From: CAVPCZ01 sp963779225
GTDB taxonomy: Bacteria; Bacteroidota; Ignavibacteria; UBA10030; UBA6906
Direction: 5' to 3'
NCBI GenBank assembly: GCA_963779225.1
Contig: CAVZWW010000003.1
Coordinates: 3,038,001 to 3,102,000, forward strand
DNA: 64,000 nt
Shown: positions 37,431 to 44,860 of the stretch, in pieces
Position numbering within the stretch: the first letter of the stretch is position 1
Layout of the letters: each line of letters begins with the position of its first letter
Made by a program: the position numbers and the translations under genes
The notes under the pieces: generated by a model
Databases searched by the model: none
What the model saw: the letters and a program-made list of their open reading frames with translations, nothing else
Told to the model about the DNA's origin: nothing

Positions 37431-39217
37431 ACTACAGCAGCTTTCTAGAGAAGAGGGGATCGCATTTCCACTGCACAGCCGTCAGGCTCGGCGATGGAGT
37501 GGTTTGTACATCCTCATTCGGGGCGATCTATCTGACTTCGCACGTATGGACACTTGCTTGTAATCACCTCGAGCGCAAACTCGTGGAAGATATCGGCGGC
37601 TATGGTATCATGCGCGAGCACTGCACAATCGAGCCGCTGGTTGAATTTCTCTGGAATGTGGATGGCTGCAGGGAACTCAGGGTCACGGTTCAATACGTAA
37701 AGAACCGGCAAGGACGGACGTTCATTTGCATCCAGCGCGGCTCACACGGCTGGTATGCCATCGCACGGATCAACAAACCCGACGACCCGATGCTTCTCAA
37801 CAAATTCTTCTCGAGCCGACGGGCGCACGACAAGGAAGGTTTTGGTTTCTGCTCCTCGAAGGGGACACCCAGGCGCATCTACAACTACCGACCAGACCTG
37901 CTAGACAGGCGAACGATTGGGGATATGTACGGCTGGTGGCTTCGATGGGCGGAAAGAATGATCCGGGGTGAGGCCTTGCACTTTGGTGCATGGGACGGAG
38001 ATGTGAAGCATGGTGTTGGGAAGAGGAAGCGGGACGTATCCGCTCTCCGGAGATCCATCGAGGATCGCATCGTGGTCCGGCCTCTGACCAAGCAGGGACT
38101 GTCCGGCCAAGAAGCGGGAACTTCCGCGATTCCACCGGAAGATAATCCGTCCGGAAAAGCTCAGATTCCTTCAGGACTCTCATTCTCCGAGATGCTGCAG
38201 TGGTACCGGGACGGCTACGAGCGGCTTACCGGTTTCCTGCTGGACCGATTGAAGAGGGAGGGGAAACTGGAAGCTGCCCGCGATCTGGTTGATAAGATAA
38301 TCGTCGTTGTAGGTGACAAGCCCGAGTCACTGGTACGCAGTTACCTGAACCTTGGCGTCATCAATGAGCAGATGGGCAAGTTTGAGCAGGCTGAGCAAGC
38401 TTACAGAAGAGCTCTGGTTTTGGAACCACAGGATAGAGCCGCCTGGTACTATGCACATAACAATCTCGGCTTCTGCCTGAATCAGATGTATGGTTTTAAA
38501 GAAGCCGAGTCGTACATACGTCAGGCGATTGAAATCGAGCCAACGTGGCACAATGCCTACAAGAACCTGGGCGTCGCTCTTGCCGGCCCGGGGGATTACG
38601 CCGAAGCAGCGAAGCAGTTCGTCCTTGCAACGGTCCTATCGCCATATGATCCCAGAGCCCTTGACCATCTTGAAGAGCTGCTCGAAGATCATGAACTGGT
38701 CTACCTGCAGGTGCCGGAAATCCGCGCTGACCTGGAGAAATGTCGCAAACTCGTCAAGAGAATAGAGCGTGGGCCGGATGGCATACAGCGAATATCTCCT
38801 CCGGCCACGGCAGCGATGGCTGAATCCTGTTCGGAGGAGGACCGGCAGAAACCGAAGACCATAGCCATTCTGGATGACGAAGCGTCGATGCTCGAGATTC
38901 TGGGAAATCAGCTGGTGAACGAGGGGTTCGAGGTGCTCTTATGCTCCAACAAAAGGGCCTTCCTGAAAGAGTTGCCAAAGCTCACCGTGGATCTGGTGAT
39001 CTCTGATATCAACAGTCCCGGAATGGACGGCATCCAGCTGATCACGCAGATGAGACTCAACGAAAGGTGGAAGAACATCCCAGTGATCATTGTCTCGGGA
39101 ATGGGAGGAGCCGGCACTATCACCGCGAAATTGCGGGGCGCATATGAAGTGTTTGCGAAGCCGTGCGTTGTTGAGGAGTTGCTGGACGCGGTCAGACGGG
39201 CTCTCGCAGCAGAATGA
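37427..39217 (+). CDS. TPR plus response-regulator receiver protein
   Basis: 596-aa cytosolic protein of three parts. Residues 1-220 are unfamiliar (rich in aromatic residues, WDGDVKHGVGKRKRDV at the end). About 255-440 hold TPR units (RSYLNLGVINEQMGKFEQAEQAYRRALVLEPQD; NNLGFCLNQMYGFKEAESYIRQAIEIEPTW). About 475-596 form a CheY-like receiver: IAILDDEASM, the phosphorylated Asp in LVISDINSPGMDG, Ser in VIIVSGMG, Lys in VFAKPC. No output domain follows, so it probably signals through the TPR or N-terminal part. Translationally coupled to the HAD gene. Its last 110 bp recur as scars at 47438 and 51195. Confidence 0.8.
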   Translation: MNYSSFLEKRGSHFHCTAVRLGDGVVCTSSFGAIYLTSHVWTLACNHLERKLVEDIGGYGIMREHCTIEPLVEFLWNVDGCRELRVTVQYVKNRQGRTFICIQRGSHGWYAIARINKPDDPMLLNKFFSSRRAHDKEGFGFCSSKGTPRRIYNYRPDLLDRRTIGDMYGWWLRWAERMIRGEALHFGAWDGDVKHGVGKRKRDVSALRRSIEDRIVVRPLTKQGLSGQEAGTSAIPPEDNPSGKAQIPSGLSFSEMLQWYRDGYERLTGFLLDRLKREGKLEAARDLVDKIIVVVGDKPESLVRSYLNLGVINEQMGKFEQAEQAYRRALVLEPQDRAAWYYAHNNLGFCLNQMYGFKEAESYIRQAIEIEPTWHNAYKNLGVALAGPGDYAEAAKQFVLATVLSPYDPRALDHLEELLEDHELVYLQVPEIRADLEKCRKLVKRIERGPDGIQRISPPATAAMAESCSEEDRQKPKTIAILDDEASMLEILGNQLVNEGFEVLLCSNKRAFLKELPKLTVDLVISDINSPGMDGIQLITQMRLNERWKNIPVIIVSGMGGAGTITAKLRGAYEVFAKPCVVEELLDAVRRALAAE

Positions 39218-39475
39218 ATTATTTTTGGGGGCGATCGAGAAGACTGGAACGCAACTAATCTTGCGCGCGGCCTTGCCTGCGTTGTGTCTGCCCCCAGGTC
39301 CTGCGAATGTAGATTCCATTCGTCGATTCTCCCGCCCGTTTGCTAACACCGGATCTTCATATGCTAACATCGATTGTGCAATTCGGGTAGCGCCGCCAGT
39401 CAATGGTCAGAGGATTTCCAGTGCCTCCTGCCGAAAGCGGACCCAGAGCTTGATCTCTTGTCCATATTTTTGGCC

Positions 39476-39523
39476 TTGACTTTACTCAATGTATTGAGTA
39501 AAATTACTCAACGAATTGAGTAA
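39476..39523 (+). promoter_or_regulatory. Promoter with two palindromic operators
   Basis: TTGACT (39476-39481) and TAAAAT (39499-39504), 17 bp apart. The spacer is occupied by the palindrome ACTCAAT-gt-ATTGAGT (39484-39499), and a second one, TTACTCAACGAATTGAGTAA (39504-39523), covers the start region of the AAA/DUF4143 gene. Binding by a dimer would block transcription. A related palindrome (ACTTAAT-gc-ATTGAGT) lies at 47605-47620 before the Fic gene. The 258 bp upstream (39218-39475) contain two TGCTAAC motifs but no gene. Confidence 0.7.
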
Positions 39524-39534
39524 ATGAGTCTCGT

Positions 39535-40728
39535 ATGACCTACAAGAGAAAAGAGTTTGGCGTCCTCTCCTCGAGACTTCACGAAAAGAGGCGATTCATA
39601 CAAGTTCTGGCTGGCCCCCGGCAATCTGGAAAGACTACACTGGCCCAACAGGTTGCAGCGGCTTCTGAAATCCCAGTTCGGTTCATATCGGGGGATGACC
39701 CAGACTCCCATGGCCGCGTATGGCTGCAACAGCAATGGGAAGTTGCCCGCGCTGAGGCCCGCAATGCTGGCAAATGGGGAAGTGTCCTCATGATCGATGA
39801 GGTCCAGAAGCTGCCCACATGGTCAGAGAATGTGAAGAAGCTCTGGGATGAGGACTCAGCCGCGCGCGTTCCCTTGAAAATCCTGATTCTCGGCTCTGCG
39901 CCGCTCCTCATCCACCTAGGGCTCACAGAGAGTATGGCCGGGCGGTTTGAGATCATCCGATCGACGCACTGGTCGTATGGCGAGATGAGAGACGCGTTCG
40001 GGTGGTCGCTGGATCAGTTTGTCTACTTCGGGGGGTACCCGGGGTCAGCCGATCTCATCGACGATGAGAATCGTTGGAAGAGGTACATTCTGGATTCGAT
40101 GGTAGAAACTACGCTCTCGCGTGACATCCTTCAACTTCAACGAATTGACAAGCCAGCACTCCTACGACAGCTCTTTCATGTCGGATGTTCCTACTCAGGC
40201 CAAATACTCTCATTCACGAAGATGGTAGGACAGCTTCAGGATGCGGGGAACACTACCACTCTCGCGCATTACCTGGAGTTGCTTGGTGCCGCGGGGATGA
40301 TTGTTGGCCTCCACAAGTATGCAGGACAGAAAGTCCGCCAGCGCGGCTCGAGTCCCAAGTTACAGGCTTTGAATGGTGCATTCATAACGTGCCAGTCCGA
40401 GCTGAGCTTCGAGGAGGCAAAGAAGGATCACAAGTATTGGGGCCGACTTGTTGAGTCAGCTGTAGGTGCACACTTGGTGAATGAATCTCATGCCGAAAGA
40501 CTCGGAGTCTACTACTGGCGGGAAGGATCAAAGGAAGTGGATTTCGTCCTCAAAAAAGGGAAGTCGGTGAGCGCAATCGAAGTGAAAAGCGGCCAGGCTC
40601 CCCGTCCAACCTCAGGAACGGATGAGTTCTCAAAGAAGTTCAAGCCGAAAAAACTACTGCTGGTGGGGAGTGAGGGGATATCGTTGGAGAAGTTCCTCGG
40701 CAACCCAATCAGTAAGTGGATCGCTTGA
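39535..40728 (+). CDS. AAA_14/DUF4143 ATPase
   Basis: 397-aa protein. AAA_14 ATPase at the N-terminus: Walker A in VLAGPRQSGKTTLAQQV, Walker B in GSVLMIDEVQKL, and SMAGRFEIIRSTHWSYGEM. A DUF4143 C-terminal domain follows, with the PD-(D/E)XK-like core YYWREGSKEVDFVLKKGKSVSAIEVKSG (Asp, Glu and Lys in place). Such proteins are common on mobile islands and are of unknown function; toxin-antitoxin-like or DNA-processing roles have been proposed. ATG 39535 overlaps a four-codon frame starting at ATG 39524. The stop runs into the -35 box of the island-end promoter. Confidence 0.85.
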   Translation: MTYKRKEFGVLSSRLHEKRRFIQVLAGPRQSGKTTLAQQVAAASEIPVRFISGDDPDSHGRVWLQQQWEVARAEARNAGKWGSVLMIDEVQKLPTWSENVKKLWDEDSAARVPLKILILGSAPLLIHLGLTESMAGRFEIIRSTHWSYGEMRDAFGWSLDQFVYFGGYPGSADLIDDENRWKRYILDSMVETTLSRDILQLQRIDKPALLRQLFHVGCSYSGQILSFTKMVGQLQDAGNTTTLAHYLELLGAAGMIVGLHKYAGQKVRQRGSSPKLQALNGAFITCQSELSFEEAKKDHKYWGRLVESAVGAHLVNESHAERLGVYYWREGSKEVDFVLKKGKSVSAIEVKSGQAPRPTSGTDEFSKKFKPKKLLLVGSEGISLEKFLGNPISKWIA

Positions 40729-40753
40729 CAATATCGGCACATTGTTGTAGTAT
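40725..40753 (+). promoter_or_regulatory. Right-end promoter of island I1
   Basis: TTGACA (40725-40730), 17-bp spacer, TAGTAT (40748-40753), pointing at the att site 100 bp further on. The same arrangement occurs before att copies 3 and 4. Confidence 0.6.
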
Positions 40754-40765
40754 CGTACACAACTC

Positions 40766-40901
40766 CTCTGCTAACAGTCTGCTAACGATGGCTTCACAAG
40801 TGGCAGAGAAATGCCTCAAAGCAGTTCGCATTTTGCGGATTTTGCAGACGGTCACGTCTTCCTAAACCGCAGGCCAGCAGTTCGAATCTGCTCGAGGGCA
40901 C
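40766..40901 (+). repeat. Island right-end repeat with att copy 2
   Basis: 136 bp also found, with changes, at 48970-49105 and 63403-63538. It begins CTCTGCTAAC-AGTC-TGCTAAC (two copies of TGCTAAC 11 bp apart), includes AGAGAAATGCCTCAAAGCA and GACGGTCACGTC, and ends with the 43-bp tRNA fragment (40859-40901). The tRNA 5' half is absent, so this is not a tRNA gene. The bases after it share only TTTCGCCAC with the left end of I1. Confidence 0.85.
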
Positions 40902-41010
40902 TCCTTTTCGCCACTTCTGCTCCCTGGCACAACACTGCAAACGGGTGGATACGAGATTCCCTTCGTCCGCTCAACCGCGCGGTCAGTAATCACACCGGGA
41001 GGACTGTTTG

Positions 41011-41778
41011 ATGAGAGTCTTGACAGTGTATGCTCATCCGAACCCCAAGTCATTTTGCAACGCCATTCTCGGGCAATTCACCAAAGGGTTGGGGGATGCC
41101 GGCCACGTCAGCGAAGTGGTCGACCTGTATGCCATTCGATTTGACCCGGTCTTTCGCACGAGGGATTTTGCAAGTTATGTACACGAAAACATGCCGCCCG
41201 AGATACTTGAGAAAATGAATCTGAAGCAGCACGTGCTGGATGCCGCAAGTGGTCCCGTTCAGAGGTTCATCGCGTCACGCTGGCTTCGCAACAAGGATTC
41301 CCAGGGAGTGGCGAAATTCATCCACGAGCATCGGCCGAAAGACGTCGTTGCCCAGTGGGAAAAAATTGAGAGGTCCCAGGGCCTTGCCTTCATCGCACGG
41401 GTGTTCTGGCTGCATTTTCCTGCCATGCTGAAGCGATGGTTTGAACGAGTTTTCTCCTATCGTGACGCGTACGCCTTGACTTCTGAGGGATGGCGCGGCG
41501 AGGTGAAAGCTCGGGTGCCACTGCTGCACCACGATAAGGCATTGATCATCAGCACGACGCTCTTCAAGGAAAAGGCGTATAAGGCTGATTGGGAAAAGCC
41601 GATGACGCGAATCATTGATGACTGGGGATTGCGGTACCCAGGGGTCAAGAAAGTCGAGCACGTCTATTTCTATGGAGTGCCGGTAGCGGACGAGGATACC
41701 AAACGGGGTTTTCTGGAACGCGCCTACAAACTGGGCAAAGAGTTTGCCGGCGGCTGCCACAGCCCATCTTTGAACTGA
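41011..41778 (+). CDS. NAD(P)H dehydrogenase (quinone), flavodoxin-like fold
   Basis: Flavodoxin-like two-electron quinone reductase (NQO1/MdaB/KefF group), cytosolic, using FAD or FMN. RVLTVYAHPNPKSFCNAILGQF is the flavin-binding start of the family, followed by VVDLYAIRFDPVF, and HFPAMLKRWFERVFSYRDAYAL is the aromatic lid near the flavin ring; ISTTLFKEKAY and VEHVYFYGVP follow. 255 aa. GGAGG sits 9 bp upstream; an in-frame TTG immediately precedes ATG 41011. First gene after att copy 2 and unusually GC-rich compared with I1. Confidence 0.85.
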   Translation: MRVLTVYAHPNPKSFCNAILGQFTKGLGDAGHVSEVVDLYAIRFDPVFRTRDFASYVHENMPPEILEKMNLKQHVLDAASGPVQRFIASRWLRNKDSQGVAKFIHEHRPKDVVAQWEKIERSQGLAFIARVFWLHFPAMLKRWFERVFSYRDAYALTSEGWRGEVKARVPLLHHDKALIISTTLFKEKAYKADWEKPMTRIIDDWGLRYPGVKKVEHVYFYGVPVADEDTKRGFLERAYKLGKEFAGGCHSPSLN

Positions 41779-41864
41779 CCTGTACCGGCGCATTGAACAT
41801 CAGGGCGCCGGACACATTAACGACAGGGCACGATCGGTTCAGATGCCCCGGAGAAAGAGCTACG

Positions 41865-43268
41865 ATGAACGCTAGAATGGTACTGTTGTGCTGCCTTGCA
41901 ACGGCCTTCGCCGCAATGAACACCAGCCTTGCGCAGGAGAGGGTTGCCGGGGAGTGGGAGGGAGCCATCTCCCTTCCGGGCATCGATCTGGGAATCCTGG
42001 TGCGCTTCAGCGGTCCGAATGACTCGCTTCAGGCCACGATCGACATTCCGATGCAAATGGCGAAGGGCTTACCGCTCACGAACGTGCGTACTGATCCCCC
42101 TTCAGTGCATTTCGAGCTTCCTGCGGGTCCCGGACTCGCCATCTTCGAGGGAACGGTGGCGGGAGACTCAATCGGCGGGAATTTCCGACAGGGAGGCGTG
42201 ACTGCGCGCTTCCGTTTGCACAGGAAGGGAGAGCCGAAGAGCCTCGCGCCCGTTCCTCCTCCCCCGTACCGCGAGGAAGAGGTCCATGTGCCCAATGGGG
42301 ATGTAACCCTCGCCGGCACACTTTCTCTACCGCCGAAGGGGGGGCCGTTTGCAGCGGCAATCCTTCTGACCGGCAGCGGAGCACAGAATCGCGACGAGGA
42401 GTTGTTCGGTTTCCGCCCCTTCAAGATTCTGGCCGACCATCTTACGCGCAACGGGTATGCGGTGCTCAGGTGTGATGACCGGGGTGTCGGCGGGTCAACA
42501 GGGAACATGTCGACATCGACCACTTCTGACTTTGCGCAGGATGCGCTTGCGATGTTCCGGTTTCTTCAGGCGCGCTCAGACATCGAGCGGTCCCGGATCG
42601 GATTCATCGGGCACAGCGAAGGAGCGGAGGTGGCGGCGATGAGTGCCGTGAGATCTCCAGATGTCGCCTTTGTGATTCTGCTTGCGGGGCCGGCGCTGCC
42701 GGGGGACACGATTATTCTGTCGCAGATTGCCGCTTTGGGCCGGTTGCAGGGAGAGAGTGAAGCAAACATCGAACGCGGCCTTGCACTGGAGCGACGCGTG
42801 TTTGCAACGGTGAGAGAACAGAAGGGATGGGATGAACTGCGTGCAGCGTTACTTGAGGAGATGCGCCGCAGTGTCGATCGTCTCCCGGCCGACCAGAAGG
42901 CCGCCATGACGGATTCTACGCTCGCGGCGCGTCTGGATATCCAAATGCATGCGATCCGCACACCGTGGTTTGCCTTCTTTATCTCGCATGATCCCGCACA
43001 GGACCTTGCGGGTGTTCGTTGTCCACTGCTCGCACTCTTCGGGGAACTCGATCAGCAGGTCTCTCCATCTTTAAACTTGCAGCCTATGTCGTTGGCATTG
43101 TCGAAGGGGGGAAATCCTGACGTCACGCTCTTCACAGTTCCCGGCGTCAACCACCTCTTTCAAAAAGCCGTAACAGGCAGTCCTGCGGAGTATGCCGGGC
43201 TGGACAAGGAGTTTGCGGAAGGCGTGCTTGACCGGTTGACGGCGTGGCTGAAGAAACGGTTCCCGTGA
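41865..43268 (+). CDS. Secreted alpha/beta hydrolase
   Basis: 467-aa exported serine hydrolase. The signal is MVLLCCLATAFAAMNTSLAQ. An N-terminal beta-rich domain (AGEWEGAISLPGIDLGILVRF) precedes an alpha/beta-hydrolase domain with oxyanion motif LTGSGAQNRDEE, YAVLRCDDRGVGGSTG, nucleophile elbow GFIGHSEGAEVA, acid in LLALFGELDQQVSP and histidine in VPGVNHLFQKA. Peptidase S9/esterase-like proteins of this plan are common in the phylum; the substrate is unknown. ATG 41865 is preceded by GGAGAAAGAG. Starts in frame at 41793 would displace the signal. Confidence 0.85.
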   Translation: MNARMVLLCCLATAFAAMNTSLAQERVAGEWEGAISLPGIDLGILVRFSGPNDSLQATIDIPMQMAKGLPLTNVRTDPPSVHFELPAGPGLAIFEGTVAGDSIGGNFRQGGVTARFRLHRKGEPKSLAPVPPPPYREEEVHVPNGDVTLAGTLSLPPKGGPFAAAILLTGSGAQNRDEELFGFRPFKILADHLTRNGYAVLRCDDRGVGGSTGNMSTSTTSDFAQDALAMFRFLQARSDIERSRIGFIGHSEGAEVAAMSAVRSPDVAFVILLAGPALPGDTIILSQIAALGRLQGESEANIERGLALERRVFATVREQKGWDELRAALLEEMRRSVDRLPADQKAAMTDSTLAARLDIQMHAIRTPWFAFFISHDPAQDLAGVRCPLLALFGELDQQVSPSLNLQPMSLALSKGGNPDVTLFTVPGVNHLFQKAVTGSPAEYAGLDKEFAEGVLDRLTAWLKKRFP

Positions 43269-43301
43269 TGCAGGATCGGCTGTAATCTTTGCACGGGAAT
43301 G

Positions 43302-43338
43302 CTTTGACCCGCGGCTACCCAAGCCGCGGGTCAAAGCC
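43302..43338. terminator. Long perfect hairpin after the hydrolase gene
   Basis: Sixteen base pairs without mismatch, arms at 43302-43317 and 43323-43338 with TTTGACCCGCGGCT in the 5' arm and loop ACCCA. No T run follows, so it may be a non-canonical terminator or a palindromic repeat unit. The region from here to 43705 has only weak frames. Confidence 0.5.
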
Positions 43339-43705
43339 AAGGGCTTGTAGGGCCGTTGGTGATAAGGGAGGGCTTAGTATGGGGCTTATAAGGAGTGAAA
43401 GTCGGCAAGAAGGAGTTGAAACGACCTTTGCCGAAAGAAACGTAGCCACCTCGCATACTTACCCACCGCAATTCGTGACTTCAATCACGCAAGATTGTCC
43501 AGTTGCGAGCCTTGACCATAGCAAACGACGCGGCTATCTTGACTCTATAGCAACGCGTCATCCGGGGGGAGGCGTGATGGGAAATTGTGAAGAGAACCTC
43601 TTCTGTCCGATGAAGGATGGGAGAGGTGCTTTTGTTTTAGAGTGACGCAGGTGAGCCGCAGGTAGGCGGGATCAACCTCATCAAAGAGGAGGAAGGAGGG
43701 GTCCG

Positions 43706-44128
43706 ATGCGTCCTTGGAAGTTTCTAATTCTCTGTTTGGTGGCGCTGCCGAACTGTTCTGACCTAGGAACTGGATCGGATTCTGGCTGGATCCAGTATGA
43801 ATTGCCGAACGGCCACATTTCGCTGCCATCAGAACTAGAACGAACCCAGAGTGTAGCAGCGATGCCAGAGAACCCGGAGTTCGTGGGGTTGTGAATAGCC
43901 ACGGCGTTTCGTAGCTACGAGGAAAAGAGAACCACAATACACGGTCGCAAAGTTGTGCTATTTCGTGGGCTAGGTATGTTTCATGGGTACAATTCTGCCT
44001 TCAGCACGATGATCGGAGCGAGAGCATATTTCAGACCTGATGGGGATCCGGTGGTGGTTGTGATCGCGATTCAGCAACCCGAGGGTGAAGATCTGGCACG
44101 AGCGATCCTGCTGACGTTACATCCGTAA
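43706..44128 (+). pseudogene. Small lipoprotein split by one in-frame TGA
   Basis: Strong ribosome site (GGAGGAAGGAGG) and lipoprotein signal MRPWKFLILCLVALPNC (lipobox LPN/C). The frame reads 62 codons to ENPEFVGL, meets TGA at 43892-43894 and then stays open in the same frame for 77 more codons (IATAFRSYEEKRTTIHGRKV...VVVVIAIQQPEGEDLARAILL) to TAA at 44128. Composition on both sides is coding-like, so a nonsense change in a 140-residue lipoprotein is the simple reading; sequencing error or read-through are alternatives. No family recognised. Confidence 0.6.
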
Positions 44129-44186
44129 CTGAGTTCTTGCGATCCGAAAGTTCTTCATGTCCCAATTCAGGGAGGACTCACAAGCC

Positions 44187-44693
44187 ATGAAATCCAATGT
44201 TGGTTTGCTTCTTTCGGTTTTCTTCTTGGGGTTGTCGTTCGGCTCATGTTCGCACACATCCGACGATCCCGAGCCAACAGCTGATATGCAGGTTGTCAAG
44301 ATCCATCTGCAGTCGGGATTTGCCGATGAGTTGAACACCTTTGTTCAGACATACCAAAAAGACTTAGTGGCCGATGGAACGATCACAGTACCATTCCGGC
44401 TCACAACTGGCGAACAGGAGGCGATCTTACGGAAGGCAAACGAAGTCGGATTCTTTTCTTTCCCAGATACCATTCACAGAGAGGCCGGCGTTCATTTGGA
44501 TCCAGACCCAAGCCCAGATCTGCTCCGCTTGGAGTATGACAATAAGGACAACACAGTAGTCTGGTACTATCCATTGGACGCAAGTGATGCGAACTCCAAG
44601 GCGATACTCGAACTGAGAGACTTCATCACACAAGTGATCCAGGCGAAGCCCGAATACATGGCTCTTCCACCAGCACGTGGTGGTCGTTTATGA
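44187..44693 (+). CDS. Small lipoprotein of unknown function
   Basis: 168-aa exported lipoprotein: MKSNVGLLLSVFFLGLSFGSC, lipobox FGS/C. The mature part has VVKIHLQSGFADELNTFVQTYQKD and a region LTTGEQEAILRKANEVGFFSFPD, which looks like a small alpha/beta fold; similar text occurs in Bacteroidota proteins with no assigned role. GGGAGGAC lies 12 bp before ATG 44187; an ATG at 44157 would precede the signal by ten residues. It follows the broken lipoprotein gene by 58 bp and could be in the same unit. Confidence 0.65.
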   Translation: MKSNVGLLLSVFFLGLSFGSCSHTSDDPEPTADMQVVKIHLQSGFADELNTFVQTYQKDLVADGTITVPFRLTTGEQEAILRKANEVGFFSFPDTIHREAGVHLDPDPSPDLLRLEYDNKDNTVVWYYPLDASDANSKAILELRDFITQVIQAKPEYMALPPARGGRL

Positions 44694-44793
44694 TATCGTT
44701 ATTCCGGCCGGCCCAGGTCTTACCCCTGGCAGTGCATAGAGTCGCAACCGTGATCGGCACCGGGGAAGACCAGGGAGGGATAATTGTTTGCAC

Positions 44794-44811
44794 ATATATA
44801 TATATATATAT
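44794..44811. repeat. TA dinucleotide run
   Basis: About nine TA repeats in the 167-bp gap before the YCF48-like gene. Such runs can change length and alter promoter spacing; here no -35/-10 pair can be placed with confidence. Confidence 0.7.
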
Positions 44812-44860
44812 TGCTACCAGTGTGCCCGGTAGATTCCGGTCATTCTGAAAGGAGCCTGTC

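Noticed and set aside
40859..40901. Additional tRNA-Arg genes at the att copies (also 49063 and 63496)
   Set aside because: Only the 3' half of the tRNA is present; the sequence upstream cannot form the acceptor, D or first anticodon-stem strands, so these are attachment sites.
43289..43645. 118-codon frame after the hydrolase
   Set aside because: It starts inside the long hairpin and lacks a ribosome site or recognisable features; possible but not supportable.
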